Shown one piece after another: positions 9,031-18,192 of a DNA stretch of 64,000 nt. Every line of letters starts with the position of its first letter. Positions within the stretch are counted from its first letter, which is position 1. The notes beneath the pieces are model-generated. The model saw only the letters and a program-made list of their open reading frames with translations, did no database searches and had not been told where the DNA came from. Both the position numbers and the translations under genes were made by a program. The stretch comes from Deltaproteobacteria bacterium (GTDB lineage: Bacteria; Desulfobacterota; Syntrophobacteria; Syntrophobacterales; Thermodesulforhabdaceae), in the NCBI GenBank assembly GCA_019309115.1, contig JAFDGW010000002.1, positions 1 through 64,000 of the forward strand. The letters run 5' to 3'.

Positions 9031-9629
9031 TCTTCGCCAAGTTGATACCTGGTGAAACGCCGAATTATTACCTTTTCGCCAATTTGCGCGACAAGCTCGT
9101 TTAGATAATCTCGCACGGTCTTATCGGTATCACGTATAAAAGCCTGCTCCATTAGAGCGGCTTCTGAATAAAATTTCTTCAACTTACCTTCGACTATTTT
9201 GTCGATTATGTGCTCGGGTTTACCGGACTCTCGGGCTTGCGCTTCGTATATTGCCTTTTCTCTCTCAACGATTTCTTGAGGAATATCCTCTTTTTCAATT
9301 CCCAGAGGATTCGTAGCAGCTATCTGCATTGCAATGTTCTTGGCAAATTCCTGAAAGGCATCACTTCGCGCAGCAAAGTCTGTTTCACAATTTATTTCGA
9401 CAAGAACCCCTATGCGACCACCACCGTGAATGTAAGCCTGAACCACACCTTCTTTCGCTTCCTTACCCGCCCTTTTGAGAGCCGTGGCAAGACCTTTTTG
9501 CCTCAATATATCAATTGCTTTCTCAATATCGCCGTTGGTTTCTTCCAGTGCTCGTTTGCAGTCCATCATGCCCGCATTCGTTTTAGCACGTAGTTCCTTT
9601 ACCAATTCAAGTGACACAGCCAACGTCAT
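9027..9629 (-). CDS. tsf: Translation elongation factor Ts (short form)
   Basis: Guanine nucleotide exchange factor for EF-Tu. The N-terminal UBA-like module ([19 protein letters not shown]), the basic KKGL-type helix ([16 protein letters not shown]) and the core domain with [14 protein letters not shown] are present. At about 200 residues it is the short EF-Ts type seen in Thermus and many deeply branching bacteria rather than the 280-residue E. coli form. AGGAGGG abuts the ATG at 9629, so a TTG two codons later with better spacing could be the real start. Confidence 0.94.
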   Translation of the reverse strand: MTLAVSLELVKELRAKTNAGMMDCKRALEETNGDIEKAIDILRQKGLATALKRAGKEAKEGVVQAYIHGGGRIGVLVEINCETDFAARSDAFQEFAKNIAMQIAATNPLGIEKEDIPQEIVEREKAIYEAQARESGKPEHIIDKIVEGKLKKFYSEAALMEQAFIRDTDKTVRDYLNELVAQIGEKVIIRRFTRYQLGEE

Positions 9630-9641
9630 CCCTCCTTTCTT

Positions 9642-10514
9642 TTATTCCTCTTTTCCTTCGCTATTTTCTCGCCTTTCCTCGACCACTTTTTCTGACTCTT
9701 CTGTCTCTTCTTCTACCGGTTCTACCGGATTGACTATTTCAACTTCCAGCCCTTCTTCTTCCTTTAACAAGCTTCCGGGTGATACCTCAGCTTCCAGTTC
9801 CTTATCAGTTTCAGCCTGCATGGATTCCTCAAAACGTTTTTTCCCCTCAATGCAAGCATCGGCGATCCTTGAGGTAATAAGTCGAATTGCCCTTATAGCG
9901 TCATCATTTCCGGGTATGGGATAATCAATAACATCCGGATCACTATTGGTATCCACAATGGCAACTACAGGAATACCCAGCCTGTTGGCTTCTGCCACGG
10001 CTATTTTTTCTTTAGGTGTGTCGACGACATAAAGGACACCCGGTAGGTGCCCCATTTCTTTTATACCTCCAAGGTTTCGCTCCAATTTCTCACGTTGCCT
10101 GGCCAACCTCAGAGCTTCTTTCTTCGGAAACTTGGAAATACTTCCATCTTCGAACATAGCATCCAGTTCTTTCAGGCGATCCACACGTTGTTTAATGGTT
10201 TTGAAATTCGTAAGCATACCCCCGAGCCAGCGGTGATTGACATAATACATTCCGCACCGTTCGGCTTCTTCACGAATAATGTCCTGAGCTTGAGGTTTGG
10301 TTCCCACAAACAGAACTGTTTCGCCTTTCGATGTAGCTTCCACGACAAAATTGTAGGCTTCTTGGAACATTCTGACCGTTTTTTGAAGATCTATAATGTA
10401 AATACCGTTGCGAGACCCAAAGATAAAGGGCTTCATTTTGGGATTCCACCGCCGGGTCTGGTGCCCGAAGTGTACTCCCGATTCAAGAAGTTCTTTCATG
10501 GTTACCAATGCCAT
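9642..10514 (-). CDS. rpsB: 30S ribosomal protein S2 with acidic C-terminal tail
   Basis: Ribosomal protein S2: [53 protein letters not shown] and [18 protein letters not shown] are all conserved. The 290-residue protein is longer than the usual 230-260 because of a Glu-rich tail of about 45 residues ([19 protein letters not shown] onward). First gene of the long operon and directly preceded by a good promoter. The tail is low-complexity and probably disordered. Confidence 0.96.
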   Translation of the reverse strand: MALVTMKELLESGVHFGHQTRRWNPKMKPFIFGSRNGIYIIDLQKTVRMFQEAYNFVVEATSKGETVLFVGTKPQAQDIIREEAERCGMYYVNHRWLGGMLTNFKTIKQRVDRLKELDAMFEDGSISKFPKKEALRLARQREKLERNLGGIKEMGHLPGVLYVVDTPKEKIAVAEANRLGIPVVAIVDTNSDPDVIDYPIPGNDDAIRAIRLITSRIADACIEGKKRFEESMQAETDKELEAEVSPGSLLKEEEGLEVEIVNPVEPVEEETEESEKVVEERRENSEGKEE

Positions 10515-10612
10515 ACTGTTCTACCTCCTCCTTTGGTTATCCCTCCACCCCCGTCGCACCACTAATGGGCACCAAAAGGAATCAAAGGGGTGTGCGGTTT
10601 GAAAGCCGTGTA

Positions 10613-10641
10613 TATCTAGCACGCTACCAGTAGGGCTGCAA
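10613..10641 (-). promoter_or_regulatory. Sigma70-type promoter of the rpsB operon
   Basis: On the minus strand TTGCAG (10641-10636) and TAGATA (10618-10613) are separated by exactly 17 bases, and TGC precedes the -10 box (extended -10). It lies about 100 bases upstream of the rpsB ATG and points at it. The -35 and -10 boxes match consensus at four of six positions each or better. Confidence 0.7.
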
Positions 10642-10676
10642 TAAAAATGTTCAGCTTTGCAAGGGGTTACAACAAA

Positions 10677-10705
10677 TTGACTCTAGCACACATACCGATT
10701 AGAGT
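10677..10705 (+). promoter_or_regulatory. Likely promoter of plsC and the plus-strand genes
   Basis: TTGACT at 10677-10682 and TAGAGT at 10700-10705 are 17 bases apart and lie 64 bases before the plsC ATG. The -35 is strong, the -10 moderate. The region 10515-10768 is a divergent intergenic space with this promoter and that of rpsB back to back; I see no RNA gene in it. Confidence 0.55.
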
Positions 10706-10768
10706 GATAGTGATCGAAGATACCGTACTCAACAAATTCCAAATGGGCTGCAAATAGGGAGCAATACA

Positions 10769-11518
10769 ATGAATCATAGATTGAGAATGTGCATTAGAAC
10801 TGCAATATTTTACCCCGTGCTGGTCGCGACTTCGGGGTTACTTGGAACCATGGCTATCCTGACTCTGTTCATTACCAGAAACTCGAACATAGGACACTGG
10901 TACGCTCGGCTATGGGGTTATATCCAGGTTAAAGTAGGGGGGGTAAAGGTTATTGTTCGAGGCATTGATAAGATCAACACGAAGCAGGCCTACGTATACA
11001 TGGCAAACCATCAAAGCTGGTTTGATATATTCGTGTTGCTAGCTTACATTCCAGGCCAATTTCGCTGGCTTGCAAAAGAAGAACTTTATCGAATTCCGAT
11101 CGTGGGTAAGGCCATGAAGCTTATTGGCTATATCCCAATAGATAGAAGTAATAGAACTAAGGCCTTTGAAAGTTTGACTAAAGCCGCTGAGCAAATCCGC
11201 ATGGGAACTTCGGTCATGATTTTCCCGGAAGGAACCCGAAGTAAGGACGGAGTACTTCAGGCTTTCAAAAAAGGCGGATTTATTCTGGCCATCCAAAGCC
11301 AGCAACCTATTCTGCCAATAAGCATAAGCGGCACCCACAAAGTTATGCCTAAAGGAAAATGGATGATAACACCCGGCCAGGTAATAATTACAATACACGA
11401 TCCTGTTTCCACCGAGGCCATTGGACTCAAGGACAGGCAGCAATTAATAGAAATTGTCAGATCAAGGATCCTTCAGGGTCTGTCCCCAGAAGAGCAGGGA
11501 ATCGCAAGAGCTGCCTGA
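10769..11518 (+). CDS. plsC: 1-acyl-sn-glycerol-3-phosphate acyltransferase
   Basis: Membrane enzyme making phosphatidate, the substrate of CdsA encoded on the other side of the promoter region. An N-terminal hydrophobic segment is followed by the acyltransferase motifs NHQSWFDIF (HX4D) near residue 76, RWLAKEEL, and MIFPEGTRSKDG near 150. The 249 residues are normal for the family. AGGGAG precedes the ATG. Its stop is part of the GGAGG ribosome site used by rnj. Confidence 0.93.
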   Translation: MNHRLRMCIRTAIFYPVLVATSGLLGTMAILTLFITRNSNIGHWYARLWGYIQVKVGGVKVIVRGIDKINTKQAYVYMANHQSWFDIFVLLAYIPGQFRWLAKEELYRIPIVGKAMKLIGYIPIDRSNRTKAFESLTKAAEQIRMGTSVMIFPEGTRSKDGVLQAFKKGGFILAIQSQQPILPISISGTHKVMPKGKWMITPGQVIITIHDPVSTEAIGLKDRQQLIEIVRSRILQGLSPEEQGIARAA

Positions 11519-11531
11519 GGAGGTCTAAGCG

Positions 11532-13202
11532 GTGGCTGAAAACAACCAGCCTGTCTATGTTGTACCCCTTGGAGGTCTTGGTGAAATAGGGCTTAATATG
11601 ATGGTCTTCTCATGTGGAGACTCAGCTATCGTTGTGGACGCAGGATTGATGTTTCCAGAAGAGGAAATGTTCGGAATTGATGCGGTAATACCCGATTTCA
11701 CATATTTGCGCGAAAATGCATCGAAAATCAAAGCACTGATACTAACCCACGGCCATGAAGATCACATAGGAGCCATTCCATTTTTTTCCCCGGAATTTAA
11801 TGTGCCTATTTATGGAACTCGCTTCACCTTGGCGCTGGTAAGGGAAAAACTGAGAGAACATAAGCTCGTAAATCGAGTTAGCCTCGTGGAAATGACGCCG
11901 GGCAGTTGCATAAAGTTCGGGGTAATCGAGGTTGAGCCTTTCTCAGTGTGTCATAGCATTCCTGACGGAGTGGGTCTAATCATCAGGACCCCACAGGGTA
12001 CTATAGTGCACTCGGGTGATTTTAAGATAGATCACCAACCTGTTGACGGCATCTCCTTTGACTACGGAAAACTGAGTAACCTTCAAAGTGAAGAAGTTTT
12101 GCTTCTATTGTCAGACTCAACAAACGCAGAACACGAAGGCTATACCCTGTCAGAGCGAGAAATCAAAAAGACTTTTACTCAAATCTTCAGGGAAGCACCT
12201 GGTCGCATAATCGTCGCCGTTTTTGCCAGCAATATCCATCGTATTCAACAGATAATAGATACCGCCGTCCAGCTGGGAAGAAAGGTCCTTTTCCATGGCA
12301 AGTCCATCCAGACAAACATCCGAATAGCTGAAGAACTGGGTTATCTCAACATAAACCCGCTGGATAAAATTACTCTAAAAGACCTGTCTCGCCTGCCTGA
12401 TGAAAAAGTTGTTATCGTAACCACCGGAAGCCAGGGCGAGCCTATGAGTGCCCTTACCAGAATAGCCTTCGATGACCATAAGTGGATTAAGCTGAAGAAA
12501 GGCGACACCGTCATATTGTCGTCGAAATTCATTCCCGGGAACGAACGAACCATACATAACGTCATTAATCACCTATACCGCCATGGCGCTGAAGTAATCT
12601 ACGAAAGTGTCAGGAATATTCACGTATCAGGACATGCCTATCAGGAAGAGTTGAAATGGCTTATAAACATGGTGCGACCTCGATATTTCGTACCAATCCA
12701 CGGAGAATATCGACATCTGGTAAAACACTGCCAGCTGGCCGAAGAAGTCGGAATTCCAAGGAACCGCTGCCTGCTAATTGAAAACGGTCAGAGTCTTGAG
12801 ATAAGGTCAAAGAAGGTAATGCTTGGTCATCGAGTGTCCGTGGGTAGGGTCTTTGTCGATGGTAAGGGAGTGGGAGATATAGGCAAACCAGTCCTAAGAG
12901 ACCGAAAACACCTCGCCGAAGACGGGCTTGTTATAGTTTCTGTGGTCATAGATCAGGAATATGGTGATATTCTCAACGGTCCAGATGTATTCAGCAGGGG
13001 TTTCGTTTCTGAGGAGCTTAATACAGAAATTCTATACTGTGCTCAGTGTTTGATTCTTGAAATATTCGATCGATTTATGGAAGAAGGAATTCGACCTGAA
13101 ACTGGTGAAATACAGAGACGGATACGTAAGGAACTGAAAAGTTTTTTTTACAAGGTCTTAGGACGGAGACCTGTGATTTATCCAGTCGTAATGGAGGTTT
13201 AA
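11532..13202 (+). CDS. rnj: Ribonuclease J (metallo-beta-lactamase/beta-CASP)
   Basis: Endo/5'-exoribonuclease of mRNA and rRNA processing. The metallo-beta-lactamase motif LTHGHEDHIGAIP lies near residues 72-84, VHSGDFKIDH near 157, the beta-CASP motifs (SDSTNAEHEGYTLSE, IVAVFASNIHRIQ, ILSSKFIPGNE) follow, and HVSGHA/VPIHGEYRHL supply the last metal ligands. 556 residues is the usual length. Start is GTG with GGAGG from the preceding stop region. The genome also has RNase G at 26.3 kb, so it carries both a J-type and an E/G-type RNase. Confidence 0.95.
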   Translation: MAENNQPVYVVPLGGLGEIGLNMMVFSCGDSAIVVDAGLMFPEEEMFGIDAVIPDFTYLRENASKIKALILTHGHEDHIGAIPFFSPEFNVPIYGTRFTLALVREKLREHKLVNRVSLVEMTPGSCIKFGVIEVEPFSVCHSIPDGVGLIIRTPQGTIVHSGDFKIDHQPVDGISFDYGKLSNLQSEEVLLLLSDSTNAEHEGYTLSEREIKKTFTQIFREAPGRIIVAVFASNIHRIQQIIDTAVQLGRKVLFHGKSIQTNIRIAEELGYLNINPLDKITLKDLSRLPDEKVVIVTTGSQGEPMSALTRIAFDDHKWIKLKKGDTVILSSKFIPGNERTIHNVINHLYRHGAEVIYESVRNIHVSGHAYQEELKWLINMVRPRYFVPIHGEYRHLVKHCQLAEEVGIPRNRCLLIENGQSLEIRSKKVMLGHRVSVGRVFVDGKGVGDIGKPVLRDRKHLAEDGLVIVSVVIDQEYGDILNGPDVFSRGFVSEELNTEILYCAQCLILEIFDRFMEEGIRPETGEIQRRIRKELKSFFYKVLGRRPVIYPVVMEV

Positions 13203-13210
13203 GCCCGGTT

Positions 13211-15523
13211 GTGGAAAGAAAAAAAAGTGAGCTATTAGGGTTAATTTTCTTTTTTCTAGCGACCCTTTCATTGATAAGCTTGTTATCCTTTGATCCCACT
13301 GATCCAACCATATTTAACGCATCTTCGCTGAACTCAACGGTACATAATTTGTTGGGTCTTTTCGGCGCACACTTGGCCTGGCTCCTCTACACGGTTATCG
13401 GAATTGCCAGCTTTTTTATTCCCGGTCTGTTGTACCTAATAGGATACAGGCAACTAAAAAGGACAAACAAAGGCTCTGCCAGAAATCAGTCAATAATTGC
13501 CCTAGGCCTAGCATTAATCTTCATAAGCTTAGTCGTGATACCACCTATTATAACACCTGTTGTAAAAATACGTGGAACTTCCTTTCCAGTCTGCGGTCAT
13601 GCAGGAAAAGTCATTGCTAACCTTTTGATCAAAACATTTTCACGAACAGGAGCGCTCTTTGTAACTTTTGGACTGGTTATTCTGGGATTTGTCGCATTGC
13701 TGCCCTGGACACTTTCGGAAACAGGGCCAAGACTGGCTCAAATGACAAGCGTTGTTACTATGTCACTTGTCAGATTCTGTAAAAGTCTTTCTGAAAACAT
13801 CAGAGCCAAATTAAATAAAGCAAGACCGTCAAGCAACTCTGCAGCTCACAGCAACTCGAATTCACATATATCTGAAGAGGCGCTCCTAGACATAGAGGTG
13901 CTGGACTACGATGAAGAACCAGTAACTATGTCCTCCAAAAGCAAAGTAACGCCGCAGGAAGTGGAAGAAACTTTATTCTCCGTAGAAGACCAGTCGTTCT
14001 CCCACGTGACGATCCAAGAAAGTTTCCCTAAGAAATTGCCCGATACGAAAAATCCCAAAAAACAAAAAGCTCATAAATTAAACCGGTCGGAAAACGACTT
14101 TTACCTACCCGACATCGGGCTTCTGAATCGATACAGCGAAGAGCAACAAATGGAAGATATCCATTTCCTGAAAAGAAAGGCCGAAATACTCACTCAAAAA
14201 CTAGCCGATTTCGGCATCAAGGGCGAGGTGGTGGATATTCACCCTGGTCCCGTTATCACCATGTTTGAGTATGTTCCGGCACCTGGAATTAAAATAAACC
14301 GAATTGTGAATCTTGCCAATGATCTAACCATGGCCCTCAAAGCCATGAGTATTCGTATAGTGGCTCCGATTCCAGGCAAAGCGGCAGTTGGAATTGAAAT
14401 ACCCAATAAAAGACGTCAACTCGTACCGATACGATCGATCATAGAATCGAATGAATTTCAAAAAGCTACACAGCCACTCACTATTGCCCTTGGTAAAGAC
14501 ACCGTGGGAAGGCCTGTAGTAACTAATCTGGCTCGCATGCCACATTTGCTTATCGCCGGAGCAACCGGTACCGGCAAGAGCGTATGTTTGAACAGCATAC
14601 TTTGTAGTCTTCTTTTCCGAAATAAGCCGAATTGCTTAAAATTGCTGCTTATAGATCCAAAGCGCATTGAACTTAGTTTTTACGAAGGGATCCCTCACTT
14701 GATTCACCCTGTTGTTACTGACGTAAAAAAAGCCACCCAGGCGTTACGCTGGGCTGTATCGGAAATGGAAAACCGTTACGAATTGATAGCGGAAACGAAC
14801 GCAAGGAATATAGAAGGTTATAATAAAGCCATTGCTAAGATGGGGGAAAACGGAGAATATCCTCATATGCCCTATGTTGTCATCATAATTGATGAACTTG
14901 CAGATCTCATGATGGTAGCATCTCGTGATGTTGAAGAATCCATTACCAGACTAGCCCAGATGGCCCGCGCCGCGGGCATTCATCTAATTCTGGCCACACA
15001 GAGACCTTCCGTCGATGTTATCACTGGACTGATAAAAGCAAACATCCCATCGAGAATATCCTTTCAGGTATCGTCTAAGGTAGATTCCAGGACCATTTTA
15101 GACACACCAGGTGCTGAAACTCTTTTGGGCGCGGGGGATATGCTTTTTTTGCCTCCTGGAACGGCCAAGCTGCAGAGGATTCATGGTGCATATATTTCTG
15201 AGGAAGAAGTAAGGCGAGTAACCAACTTCTGGAGGCAGCAAGCAGAAGCAATGCAATGGGAACATGAACACGTGTCGCTGGAGGATTCGTCGAACAAAGG
15301 TATTGACTTTGATGAAATGGAGCGAGACGAAAAGTACGAAGAGGCTGTTCGAATTGTGCTACAAACTCGCCAGGCATCAATTTCCATGTTGCAAAGAAGG
15401 TTGAGGGTCGGATACAACAGAGCGGCTAGAATGATAGAAATGATGGAACAGGAAGGAATTGTTGGACCATCAGATGGTGTCAAACCCAGACAGGTTCTTT
15501 TACCACCTCCGGAAGACAACTGA
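13211..15523 (+). CDS. ftsK: DNA translocase FtsK/SpoIIIE
   Basis: Septal ATP-driven DNA pump for chromosome dimer resolution and terminus segregation. Four hydrophobic segments span roughly residues 10-175, then a short linker, the alpha-beta motor domains (Walker A AGATGTGKSVCLNS near 450, Walker B VVIIIDELADLMM near 555, LATQRPSVDVITGLIK), and a C-terminal winged-helix gamma domain (residues about 705-765) that reads KOPS. 770 residues is the compact FtsK/SpoIIIE length. GTG start nine bases after rnj. Confidence 0.95.
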   Translation: MERKKSELLGLIFFFLATLSLISLLSFDPTDPTIFNASSLNSTVHNLLGLFGAHLAWLLYTVIGIASFFIPGLLYLIGYRQLKRTNKGSARNQSIIALGLALIFISLVVIPPIITPVVKIRGTSFPVCGHAGKVIANLLIKTFSRTGALFVTFGLVILGFVALLPWTLSETGPRLAQMTSVVTMSLVRFCKSLSENIRAKLNKARPSSNSAAHSNSNSHISEEALLDIEVLDYDEEPVTMSSKSKVTPQEVEETLFSVEDQSFSHVTIQESFPKKLPDTKNPKKQKAHKLNRSENDFYLPDIGLLNRYSEEQQMEDIHFLKRKAEILTQKLADFGIKGEVVDIHPGPVITMFEYVPAPGIKINRIVNLANDLTMALKAMSIRIVAPIPGKAAVGIEIPNKRRQLVPIRSIIESNEFQKATQPLTIALGKDTVGRPVVTNLARMPHLLIAGATGTGKSVCLNSILCSLLFRNKPNCLKLLLIDPKRIELSFYEGIPHLIHPVVTDVKKATQALRWAVSEMENRYELIAETNARNIEGYNKAIAKMGENGEYPHMPYVVIIIDELADLMMVASRDVEESITRLAQMARAAGIHLILATQRPSVDVITGLIKANIPSRISFQVSSKVDSRTILDTPGAETLLGAGDMLFLPPGTAKLQRIHGAYISEEEVRRVTNFWRQQAEAMQWEHEHVSLEDSSNKGIDFDEMERDEKYEEAVRIVLQTRQASISMLQRRLRVGYNRAARMIEMMEQEGIVGPSDGVKPRQVLLPPPEDN

Positions 15524-15530
15524 AATTCAC

Positions 15531-16268
15531 TTGAATAAATATTGCACCACGCCTACATTGCTAGCCTTGTTTGCAATTTGGTCGTTCTGTCTGTTTCCCT
15601 CGCGAACTTACGCAATCGGCGAATGGTTGCTAAACCGTTTGGAAAATCATTACCGCAAACTTAGGCCATTTGAAGCCACTTTTATCCAGGAAATTTATGC
15701 TCCCCAATCCCTGGTGCCTTCCACCACGGCTTCCGGCAAGTTCATCTTTGTAAACCCATGCCACATAAAATGGAGATACGATGAGCCGGAAAAACAAATA
15801 TTTGTGATTTTGCCAGCGTTAGCATGGGTATACGCACCAGAAGATAACCAAGTTCAGATACTTGATACAACTCGCTTTGAAAAATCAATTATAGTCAGGG
15901 CTTTCTCGGATGGCATTATAAAAACCTTTTTTGTCACTTCTCTTCAGACTGTGCGAGAAGATAAAAACCTTTACAAGGCCGTGGTACTGAAGCCAAGAAA
16001 GGCCGAGGAAGAAGTACAGGAAATTACTATGGTTGTGAACGAGCAAATCCCGAAGATCGCAAAAATTATTACGATAGACATCGTCGGTCGTAAAAATATT
16101 TTAATTTTTGACAAAGAAAAACCGCTTAAAAAAGTTCCGTCATCGGAGTTCGCTCCGCCAAATCTGAAAAGCGTCACAGTTATTGATGTTAGCGGAAATA
16201 TAGTTTCTGCAGAATCTTTCGAAAATCTGCTAAAAAATTCAATGAAAAAGGAGTCGTGTAATCCATGA
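15531..16268 (+). CDS. lolA: Outer-membrane lipoprotein carrier protein LolA
   Basis: Periplasmic shuttle for lipoproteins. After a signal peptide (core LLALFAIWSFCLF, cleavage near RTYA) comes the LolA fold with ATFIQEIYAP, SGKFIFVNPCHIKWRYDEPEKQ and VWVYAPE-like strands. The open frame extends back into ftsK to 15459, but the TTG at 15531, eight bases after the ftsK stop, gives a proper signal peptide, so I choose it. The C-terminus overlaps nadA by four bases. LolA implies an outer membrane. Confidence 0.85.
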   Translation: MNKYCTTPTLLALFAIWSFCLFPSRTYAIGEWLLNRLENHYRKLRPFEATFIQEIYAPQSLVPSTTASGKFIFVNPCHIKWRYDEPEKQIFVILPALAWVYAPEDNQVQILDTTRFEKSIIVRAFSDGIIKTFFVTSLQTVREDKNLYKAVVLKPRKAEEEVQEITMVVNEQIPKIAKIITIDIVGRKNILIFDKEKPLKKVPSSEFAPPNLKSVTVIDVSGNIVSAESFENLLKNSMKKESCNP

Positions 16269-17176
16269 CAAATAAAGAGCTGATTCGTCGCATTGGAGAA
16301 CTCAAGGCAAAAAGAAACGCTATAATACTGGCTCATAATTATCAGGTCCCAGAGGTCCAAGACATAGCGGACATTACGGGAGATTCTCTTGAACTAAGCC
16401 GCAAAGCTGCAGAAACAGAAGCTTCAGTAATTGTTTTTTGCGGTGTCCATTTCATGGCCGAAACGGCCGCCATCCTGAACCCCGATAAGGTGGTTTTGCT
16501 ACCACGGAAAGATGCCGGCTGCCTGATGGCTGATATGATAACCCCACAAGATATGGAATGGATTCGCCGTGAATTTACGGACACTCCTATAATAACCTAC
16601 GTTAATTCAACAGCCGAAGTTAAGGCCATGAGCACTATCTGCTGCACATCTGCAAATGCTGTATCTATAGCCAGGAGGTTCGCAGAATACCCTCTTATTT
16701 ACATGACACCTGATAGAAATCTTGCGATGTACGTCGCAAAATTTGTAGAAAACAAAGTCCAGTTCTGGAATGGATATTGTCCTGTGCATGACTCACTGAC
16801 ACCAGAGCATGTTTTGAAGCAAAAAGAAAAGCATCCAGAGGCTGTATTTATCGCGCATCCTGAATGTCGTCCCGAAGTTATTGAATTGGCCGATCAGGTT
16901 TTCAGCACATCTGGTATGCTGAAGTTTGTGGAGGAATCTGACAATGAAGAATTCATCGTTGGCACGGAGATTGGGATACTCCATACTATGAAAAAAAGGG
17001 CCCCCAATAAGAAATTTTACCCAGCATGGGACCTCATGATCTGCAACGACATGAAAAAAACCAGCCTGATGGATGTGTTAAAGGCCCTTGAAACCATGAA
17101 GCCGAGAATCACGGTGCCAGAAAGTGTTCGCATAAGGGCGTTGGACGCGATAATGGGAATGTTGCAAGGACAATGA
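16265..17176 (+). CDS. nadA: Quinolinate synthase
   Basis: Condenses iminoaspartate with dihydroxyacetone phosphate in NAD synthesis; a [4Fe-4S] enzyme. Motifs: AIILAHNYQVPEVQDIADITGDS, the cluster cysteine in VFCGVHFMAETA, CCTSANA near residue 122 and the third ligand in the later HPECRPEV / VGTEIG region. 303 residues is the usual short bacterial type. ATGA overlap with lolA and four-base overlap with pdxA. nadB and nadC are not in the window. Confidence 0.95.
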   Translation: MTNKELIRRIGELKAKRNAIILAHNYQVPEVQDIADITGDSLELSRKAAETEASVIVFCGVHFMAETAAILNPDKVVLLPRKDAGCLMADMITPQDMEWIRREFTDTPIITYVNSTAEVKAMSTICCTSANAVSIARRFAEYPLIYMTPDRNLAMYVAKFVENKVQFWNGYCPVHDSLTPEHVLKQKEKHPEAVFIAHPECRPEVIELADQVFSTSGMLKFVEESDNEEFIVGTEIGILHTMKKRAPNKKFYPAWDLMICNDMKKTSLMDVLKALETMKPRITVPESVRIRALDAIMGMLQGQ

Positions 17177-18192
17177 ACGTCATGAAGGATCTTCCAAAGA
17201 TTGCAATTACCCTTGGCGATCCGTGCGGTGTGGGTCCGGAGGTGATAATAAAAGCCTTATCGGCTATGGGGCCTCCTTGGGATTTTATTCCCATTGTAAT
17301 AGGAGAACCCAAGGCCTGCATCAGAGAAATCCGCCGTCAGGGGGTAAATCTTCCTATAGTGGAAACAGACAACATTGACATGATAAGTCCCTCACATTCC
17401 TTAATAGTACACAACCCATCCAACTCCTTGGATGAGCGTGATCTAGAGCCAGCCAAGCCAACAGCCCAAACAGCTAGAGCGGTTATCAGGTGGATCGAAA
17501 AAGCCGTAGCATTTGCCATGGACGGACATGTGCATGCTATCTGTACAGCGCCAATCAACAAAGACGTACTGGCCGCACATGGCTTTAACTTCCCCGGCCA
17601 CACTGAATTTTTACAGTCACTGACGGGAGCAAACAACGCTGTGATGATGCTAGCCGGTCCGAAGCTAAAAGTCACCCTTGTGACGATTCATCTGCCACTT
17701 GCCCAAGTCCCCAGTGTACTATCGTCTGAAAAGATAATCCAAGTAATTCAGACGACATCGGACAGCCTGATTCAATTTTTCGGGATCGAACATCCAAAAA
17801 TAGCCGTGTGTGGCTTGAATCCTCATGCGGGAGAAGCCGGGCGATTTGGCCGAGAAGAAGCCGAAATCATTACTCCTGCCGTGGCTACCTTTGAAAGTGT
17901 TGGGGGATCGAATGTTTACGGACCGTTTCCTGCAGACACCGTGTTTTTCAGGGCAGTTGCAGGAGATTTCGATGCGGTAGTTGCAATGTACCATGATCAA
18001 GGCTTAATTCCTGTAAAACTCCTTCACTTTCATGAAGCCGTCAATGTAACACTAGGTCTTCCAATAATCAGAACATCCGTTGACCATGGAACGGCTTACG
18101 ACATTGCGGGAAAAGGTATAGCTCATCCAGGCAGCATGATTTCCGCATTGAAAATGGCTGCAGAAATGTCCGTTCGAAAAAAGCGCTCATGA
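17173..18192 (+). CDS. pdxA: 4-hydroxythreonine-4-phosphate dehydrogenase
   Basis: NAD-dependent step of the DXP-dependent pyridoxal phosphate pathway; its product joins with DXP, the same metabolite used by Dxr. Motifs: ITLGDPCGVGPEVIIKAL at the N-terminus, PGHTEFL (metal His), VCGLNPHAGEAGRFG and MYHDQGLIPVKLL with the remaining metal His residues, and IRTSVDHGTAYDIAG. 339 residues, full length. Overlaps nadA and the UvrA-like gene by four bases each. Confidence 0.95.
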   Translation: MNVMKDLPKIAITLGDPCGVGPEVIIKALSAMGPPWDFIPIVIGEPKACIREIRRQGVNLPIVETDNIDMISPSHSLIVHNPSNSLDERDLEPAKPTAQTARAVIRWIEKAVAFAMDGHVHAICTAPINKDVLAAHGFNFPGHTEFLQSLTGANNAVMMLAGPKLKVTLVTIHLPLAQVPSVLSSEKIIQVIQTTSDSLIQFFGIEHPKIAVCGLNPHAGEAGRFGREEAEIITPAVATFESVGGSNVYGPFPADTVFFRAVAGDFDAVVAMYHDQGLIPVKLLHFHEAVNVTLGLPIIRTSVDHGTAYDIAGKGIAHPGSMISALKMAAEMSVRKKRS

